Assembly (NCBI RefSeq): GCF_040954835.1
Contig: NC_090703.1
Span: forward strand, 8,985,001-9,049,000
Direction: 5' to 3'
Length of the DNA stretch: 64,000 nt
From: Lepisosteus oculatus
Taxonomy: Eukaryota; Chordata; Actinopteri; Semionotiformes; Lepisosteidae
A program made the position numbers and the translations under genes. This document shows positions 57,541 to 64,000 of the stretch, piece by piece; position 1 is the stretch's first letter, and each line of letters starts with the position of its first letter. The notes under the pieces are model-generated. The model did no database searches. It saw only the letters and a program-made list of their open reading frames with translations, and had not been told where the DNA came from.

Positions 57541-57655
57541 CCACACCTCCGCTAGCCCCTTGTGTCATGGACCGGCCTTTGAGGCTCCTGCTCTCAGGAT
57601 TGATTTAACCTTTCTCGCAGGGATAGGGAGTAGCATCTTCTCAGCGGGGCTGCAG
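57541..57655 (+). other. PROX2: Candidate noncoding first exon of PROX2
   Basis: A strong donor CTGCAG|GTAAGA at 57655/57656 ends a GC-richer stretch. The main PROX2 exon has an acceptor (TTTATTTCAG|ATATCC) at 61793/61794, well before its ATG, which implies an upstream leader exon. The left border is a guess. Confidence 0.35.
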
Positions 57656-60600
57656 GTAAGACAACCTCAGAAACCCTCCTCGATCTCAAGTGTCCTTCCT
57701 TTATGGAACAGAATAACACGCCTTTTGTTTTTTTTGTTTTTAGAACATAACTGCAACGTTCCCGATTTTGTTTTTCAAGTTTATTCATCTTCCTACTATT
57801 AAGTTGTACTTTCACCGCATTACTGAAAGATGGCAATGAAAAATATTTAATTGTGTGGGGGAAAAAAACTCCTAGTCATTTCAGGTTGAAGCAAATAATG
57901 TGCCTTTGCAAGTGTAGAGAAATACTGTATATGTCTACAACATTTTGTAGCTTAATCTTCTGGACAAGTAGTACACCGTGTTAAAGTGATTATTTCTCCG
58001 TCTTTAAATAGACTTTAGATGTTGTCGATATTATTAATAATTGTAGTCGACTAGCAATTTGTTGTAATTAAGGAAGGACACCGACTGCTTTTAATAATCT
58101 GTCAGAATGCAGAACATGAAATGCATTTACTGGATAATAATCAATTTGTTTGAATATGTTGCAAATAACTTGTGCCCTGTTTGTATTACACCTCTATCAA
58201 TGTAATGGTTTGCTATATACTTGGTATTTATTTTTTGGTCACCGTATGGCAAGATTTATTTTAAGAACAGTTTTGGGAAAGTACTTATAGATTAAATATA
58301 ATAATGCAAACATATGTTTTTAAATAGGATGTATTAACAAACTCCTAGAACGTGTTATTTATATGCATTTACATCTTGTGATATAGCATTTCACATCATA
58401 TCTTGTGAAAAAAGGAAGATGGAGCATTTTGTCCACGGTACAATGTAACAGATCTTGAGTAGGATTTTATATTTTATACTTTAGAATACATTTTCTAAAT
58501 TTATTGATACTCAACTCCTTAGTTACGAATTATATACTTCTTAATATTTAACCACAATGAGACTAAACACTGAAAAAACGGAAGTACCCTGAGTATGCTT
58601 CACTCTGTCATAGATGATAAGGATAAGAACGTTTTTATTTGAATTAGTCAAATGATTTGTTGTAATATAGTTTTTACAGTTAAGATATGTCCAATGTCTT
58701 AGATAAAAGAGAAATAACAAGGAACTTAGTTTTTTGTGCTTGTTTTTAAGTGTGCTTAATACTGTAAATGCCATTTTAACGGTAAGAGAAGCTTTGATTT
58801 ATTGTTGGGAAGTAAAGTTACTAATTAACTGTTGTGTATTCAACTACTCAACTACTGTACCTCATTTCCTCTTTTATTCAGCTAAGTGGAATAACTTGCC
58901 CAATTCTGAAACCTAGCACACTTGTGACCAGTTCTCATTACATGGAAAATAATTGCTGAGTAAAACACAAAGCAATCTGCGTTCAAACAGGAGCAACACG
59001 ATTTTAATCAAGATTTGTTGATTGAAATCAACAATAAGACCAAAGCTGGATTCCTTAATGTTTTATTAATGTTACAAAAATTATTTGAGAGAAACAAATT
59101 CACCTGTTGGTTAATTTTAACACAAATTTGTCCAAGTCTGAACATACTTTGATTACGTTTAAATATGGTCACATTTTTACAAGCAATGCTTGTACTATAC
59201 ATACACTAAATTCTTTTAACTTAAATTGAGGATTAATATTGCATTAAAAATTAATATGGGCATTTTAGGTACATTAAGTTAGTATGTCTGACAATATTGT
59301 AAGGTCTGCTTTACTATCCCAAGAATGTTATTTCAAGAACACACCACAAATACAATTCCTCAAACAATACAAAGAATTCAACTGAACAATATTTCTCAGT
59401 TGAACCAAATATCTCATAAACATACATCCTGTGTAACAAATGTGGCTCTGTTTTTACAAGTTTCATCAACAGATGTTTTTTTTTTTAGTATGTAAACAAC
59501 TTTCTCAAACTATATAAATAAAACTGCCATCTGAGATGCTTTTTCTCTTTAATATGTCATTTCAGAATATTTCAGAAGCGGATATAAAATCAGTGATTGT
59601 GACACAAATGAAATAAATGGTGTACTTTAAATGTATGAGATTCTGAAAACTGTGTTCTGAGAAAGGCACTGTACAGGATGTGTAAAATGCTAGTGAAGTT
59701 TACATGGAGATCAGCAATAATATTCTAAACAAAACCATCATTCCTTTAATAGTTGGGATAAGGTGTATAATCTCTGACAAAATGAATCTAGAGACAGGTT
59801 ACAGTATATAGTTAGCATGATGATAAAGTTTTTATTATCCAAAGCAATTAATGTATTCAAGGCTGATATGATGGTTTAATAATACATCAGTCTTTCTTTT
59901 TGTTTTCACTTTTCATGAACAGACAGAATGCTTGCTAAACGTTTCTTTGGCCTATTTATTTGCATTTATTTTTACAGAAAAATAGGATTTTCTGTCACCT
60001 CAGTTCACAATTTGTATGTGGTTTACCAGCTTGTTGACTACGTCTGAGTCATGCAGAAAAGGTTTATTTTTAAGATTAAGTAATACAAAAGCTTCAGAAT
60101 TGTTTTTTGATTCATTAAAATGTTTCTGAAGAATTCAGTAGCTGGCTAGGTGCTGATAGAGAATGCTTTTTTAATAGGAATTATATTTGCAGCGTATGTT
60201 AATTGTACCTGTTTTGTAACACATTAATGTGCAGTATTTTAGTATCTACCTGTACTTGTAATAAATGAACAACAACGACAATAACACTATTCTTGTAGCT
60301 ATACATTCTGCTTTGTTCTGTGTGGTTCTTACTTTTACTGATTGTAAGACTGTCTATGAGCCTATTTTGGGATTTTGGATCTACTGATAAATTGTAATTA
60401 TCTCTTCAGGGCTATAAATATGTTAAGGTTTTGGAAAACGTTCTACCTGTGCAAATGCATAATTTACATCCCATGTTTGAAAGGGAATGGCAATGTGTTG
60501 CTATAAAAAAGGACAATATGAGGAATCAGGGGTTATGCTTTAATTTACTGAGGTTAATTTTCATGGACTGGCTCAGACTTTGTTACTGGTTATTTATCTA

Positions 60601-61793
60601 CCTTTCCAATTTTGTAGCAAAACATTCCTGATGTCCTTCATGTACGATTTATAATCGTGTAACAGTTAAGGCTTTTGCCTATGTAAACAAATATTAGTGT
60701 TAAACATAAACTGTTGTTTCAGAGTTGTGTAGAGATTTATTCTGAACACTTCATGCATTTAAGTTATTATTTACATTAAGGAAAGTACATGTTTCATTGT
60801 GCTGTGCTGTTATAATAGTATCCTTACATCTTTTATTAGTCTGTAGTTAAGTCTTTTATTTTTTATCACTGACTTTTCAACTGTTTTAGCTTCTCAAGTA
60901 ATAAAAAGATTAAAAGAGTGTTTTATATATTTTATAATAATAAATCTTACTCATCTGTTTGGTCTTTAGGAGACCTTATTCTCTCTTTTTGTCCCATAAT
61001 TAAAGATCTTTTAGGGTGTTTTTAATCTTTTTTAACACGCAAGATAAAGGGATGCTATTTTGCAGTTTAATGATGCCCAATCTCTGCATTTTTTAAATTT
61101 GCCTTTATAGTGAGAAGCAAGGGTCCTTCACCAGAACAGTGAATACATACTGGCAAGAAAGGTTTTTGAATGAGATTAGCCTAAAACTAAAGATCGAAAC
61201 CAAGCACTGCAGAATGAGGGATATTGTTGCATTGTTGGACTCATCATTGGTTTGTGTTGTGGTCTGAGCTGTGCTCAAATGTTCATGGTTTTTGGTACAA
61301 TAAGGCTGAACAAACAGGAATGTCAACAATGTATTGCTGCTGAGCGTCACTTGTACGTTAATGTAGAGCATATGTCATTTTTACATAATGTCTGAGGAAT
61401 CCAGAAAAGATGTGGCTGCCTTCTATTTTATTGATAGAGACAAATCATACATCAGACCTTATTAGACACTTATTTTTTTGAAAGAAAATATCATACAATT
61501 GTGGCAGCAGATAGATGTATAGAGTTGATTTTCATATGATGCTAGAATTCATTTTTCACTGTTTCAGTATTCAACTCTATAAATTTTGACTCACTAGAAC
61601 TTCTAATTAAGAGACAATGGCTATGGTGGAATACTTTCACGGTATCTATTTTTTGCCATTTTATTGATCTTTGGGAGAGTGATTTAAAAATCAATCTTAA
61701 AGACACATTTGTGTGTGGAAATTTTATTTTGGACATGGGTGGCTATTGAAAACACTTTTACATTAAGTTTTTTAATGCTTGTCTTTATTTCAG
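57656..61793 (+). other. Probable PROX2 first intron
   Basis: About 4.1 kb of AT-rich sequence between the candidate leader exon and the coding exon. No gene, RNA or well-preserved repeat is recognised. Confidence 0.45.
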
Positions 61794-61892
61794 ATATCCT
61801 CAACATCGGGCTTGATAACATTTCAGATTTATTGATTCGGGCATCTCTTCATTAAATTTTGTTCTTTTTGAATAACGATTGCCTCCCTAAAC

Positions 61893-63473
61893 ATGAACCT
61901 CAGCATCTCAGATCCAAACATGCATTCCTCCAGCGCAAACTATCTGGAGGAGGACAAAGGGGAAATCCTCCATTCGTCCTTCAGAAAAAATCTGTATGAC
62001 GGCTCTCTGAATATGTACTCGAATGGATCCATCATTTCTCAGCTTTTGCGTAAAACCATTCAGAGTAAGAGAGCTCTGGAGGAGGGTGTGTTCTTCTTGC
62101 CTGCCACTGCGGTCTCCAGCTGCACCATGGGAGATTCCGCCCAGGAGGACAGAAGCAGCAGCTCATCCAAAGACAGCACCCTAGAGCCACTTTCCCCAGG
62201 TAGCCACACTTCTACCACAGCCAGCCCCGAGGGTGACCGACCACTGAATGAGCACCACCAAGCCAAGCGGGCCAGGGTGGAGAACATCATCAGAGGCATG
62301 GCAGGATCTCCTAACGCAAAGACGCCTGGAGAAGGAGACAGGAGTGAAACTGGTGGGGATATAAGGGAGACCTACCGGGAAAACAAAAGGAAGCAGAGGC
62401 TCCCCCAGCACCAGAACCACAGCCTCAGTGGTGGAGCCAGCAGACCCAACAGTAAAGATGAAGAGTGCCATAAGCTGAAAGAGCAGCTGCAGGCCATGCA
62501 AAGACACCTGAGGCAGCTCCAGGAGAAGTTCTTCCAAGTTTATAATGTGAGTGAGCTGGAGCATGAGGACCGGGTGGAGACATACCCAGCTGGCTTCGTA
62601 CTGCATGGCGGTGAGGACCGTAACGCAGACCTTCTGGAGAACCTGGACTGTGAACTCCTCGCGGACCTCGACAGCGACGCAGAGAAAAAGTTTGACGCTA
62701 TTAAAGTCAGGCAGAAAGAGACACTGCAAACTGAAAATAGCCTCCCAACCTTACATAAAGAGAGCAAGAATCTGTCAGAGGCTTTGAAATCCGAGTTATC
62801 CAGGGCTGTGAACAAGAGCGTAGACTCAGTTCTTAAAAAGTTCACTTCTACATTGTTGAGCCAAACATCTCAAATAAACTTTGAGCAGACTTCGGTGCAA
62901 GATAATACTGGACCTGAGAACAAGACCATCATCGTGGCTGCTCAGGAATATTCACACACAGATGACTCAATGAAACCTAGATCTGCTGACTATTATGAGA
63001 GTGTGGAGGTGCAAATCCCTGAAGACCAAACGGAGGCTTTGTCACTGGTGGTACGTAAGCCAACTCTAAGCCACCCAACGTCTGTAAACCAAGTCCTGAA
63101 AAGGCCATTTCACTTACATCAACCTTTACAGTTTAACTATAACACCGCTTTACATGAAAATCAAATCCTTGAACATCTCCTGAAATATGGACCTCACAGC
63201 AGTTTTGGAACCCTGCCCTGTATGACCCCAGCGATGGACAGGTCTTCACCAGATTCAGTAGACATGCCTTGGGATGTCATCAAGGTGAGGTCCAAAGTAG
63301 GTCCCAGTCATATGACTCACCAGTCCCGTTCTCCGAACCTGGGGCAGATACCCGTGGACAGCCTGTGCCTTCCTCATGTCAAAATGGAATGTGGGGATCT
63401 GCATAACATGGCAGACCGGAACTCTTACATGTCACTAAATATATCCTTTAAAAAAAGTGATTCTTACTGTTAA
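61893..63473 (+). CDS. PROX2: PROX2, prospero homeobox 2, large N-terminal coding exon (partial gene)
   Basis: An acceptor at 61793/61794 leads to a 99-base leader and a 526-codon open frame. Prospero-family blocks appear in order: IISQLLRKTI (~48), QAKRARVENIIRGM (~122), YRENKRKQRLPQ (~160, basic nuclear-localisation-like), and LKEQLQAMQRHLRQLQEKF (coiled coil, ~194). LKSELSRAVNKSVDSVL, DQTEALSLVVRK, HENQILEHLLKYG and LPHVKMECGDLHNMADR...YMSLNI follow. QAKRARVE, HENQIL and the place next to DLST support PROX2; some blocks resemble PROX1 more. The Prospero homeodomain, which binds DNA, is not in the window. Conserved coding ends at SLNI (~63443). The last nine codons and stop may be intronic read-through, so the true exon end is uncertain. 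PROX proteins are nuclear transcription factors in neural and lymphatic development. Confidence 0.9.
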   Translation: MNLSISDPNMHSSSANYLEEDKGEILHSSFRKNLYDGSLNMYSNGSIISQLLRKTIQSKRALEEGVFFLPATAVSSCTMGDSAQEDRSSSSSKDSTLEPLSPGSHTSTTASPEGDRPLNEHHQAKRARVENIIRGMAGSPNAKTPGEGDRSETGGDIRETYRENKRKQRLPQHQNHSLSGGASRPNSKDEECHKLKEQLQAMQRHLRQLQEKFFQVYNVSELEHEDRVETYPAGFVLHGGEDRNADLLENLDCELLADLDSDAEKKFDAIKVRQKETLQTENSLPTLHKESKNLSEALKSELSRAVNKSVDSVLKKFTSTLLSQTSQINFEQTSVQDNTGPENKTIIVAAQEYSHTDDSMKPRSADYYESVEVQIPEDQTEALSLVVRKPTLSHPTSVNQVLKRPFHLHQPLQFNYNTALHENQILEHLLKYGPHSSFGTLPCMTPAMDRSSPDSVDMPWDVIKVRSKVGPSHMTHQSRSPNLGQIPVDSLCLPHVKMECGDLHNMADRNSYMSLNISFKKSDSYC

Positions 63474-64000
63474 GGGTAAGGTACAAGTAGAGAAAGATGA
63501 AATATTTTAAGCCTTAGAGAAAATAAGACTTTGGTTTCACATACTGTAGTTTGCTCCACTTTAATGAACTCTTTGTGCAGGGACTCCAAGCCACATCCAC
63601 AGACAGTAATGTAGGGGGATCATGTTATCATCATATGGCTGCCTTTCACTTCATATAATAGCCAGTCTTCAAAATAAAACGTGAGCACTTTCATGAATGT
63701 ACCATGTATCATTCAAGTGTAATGCAAAATCCAAAGACCCGGACATACAGTAGTGTCTGTAGTCATTGCAAATTATACTAAAAACAAATTCTCAGAACTT
63801 ACATGGGTTTGCTTTCAGGTGGTTGAAGTATACCTTAATAATCTTTCTTTCTACAAGTTTACTATTATTCCCATCTACTGCCTTTGAAAACAAAGGTAAA
63901 CCAACAAATGCCAATTTTCCTTTCTTCCCTTTCCAGCAGAACAATGACTCGGTGAGCCTCACTGTAGCATTAAGAGTTCCAGTAGCACAGACTTCAAGGA
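63474..64000 (+). other. PROX2 intron or 3' continuation at window edge
   Basis: A clean acceptor-like TTCCCTTTCCAG at 63936, followed by an open frame reading QNNDSVSLTVALRVPVAQTSR to the edge, might be a further exon. I do not recognise this segment as part of the Prospero domain. Confidence 0.3.

Noticed and set aside
62060-62845. Several antisense open frames over the PROX2 exon
   Set aside because: Shadows of the real coding frame, which has strong family motifs.

Overview
The window looks like nuclear DNA of a ray-finned fish. It has split vertebrate genes with GT-AG introns, a low gene density, and old fish-type repeats (5S-derived SINE, tRNA-derived SINE, CR1-type LINE tails). The gene set ANGEL1, LRRC74A, RPS6KL1, DLST, PROX2 matches human 14q24.3. 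The repeat types and slow-looking proteins suggest an early-branching lineage such as gar or bowfin, but that is inference.

Layout. 1-6476 holds most of ANGEL1 on the minus strand; its last exons lie left of the window. 8492-16148 is LRRC74A on the plus strand in 13 coding exons. 17573-20409 and 23346-26384 are two tandem plus-strand OLFM4-like secreted olfactomedin genes with identical exon sizes (54/168/213/145/806). 31448-39050 is RPS6KL1 on the plus strand, a pseudokinase with an unusually large insert. 44147-56643 is a complete 15-exon DLST on the minus strand, the E2 component of the 2-oxoglutarate dehydrogenase complex. 61893 to past the right edge is PROX2 on the plus strand; only the part before the Prospero homeodomain is in view. 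RPS6KL1 and DLST converge, and DLST and PROX2 are head to head. The human PROX2-DLST-RPS6KL1 order is kept.

The genes are not a pathway; they are a conserved syntenic block with a tandem olfactomedin pair between LRRC74A and RPS6KL1. The most notable signals are: a last-exon-only homogenisation (about 99% identity) of the two olfactomedin genes whose other exons have diverged to roughly 60%; a snap-back (inverted-duplicate) retroposon with 13-bp target duplications in a DLST intron; a 39-bp minisatellite in an LRRC74A intron that repeats the neighbouring splice donor; a large cysteine-containing insert in RPS6KL1; and a strong excess of TACTGTA/TACAGTA across the whole window. I found no CRISPR array, tRNA gene, intact mobile element or wholly unknown gene system.
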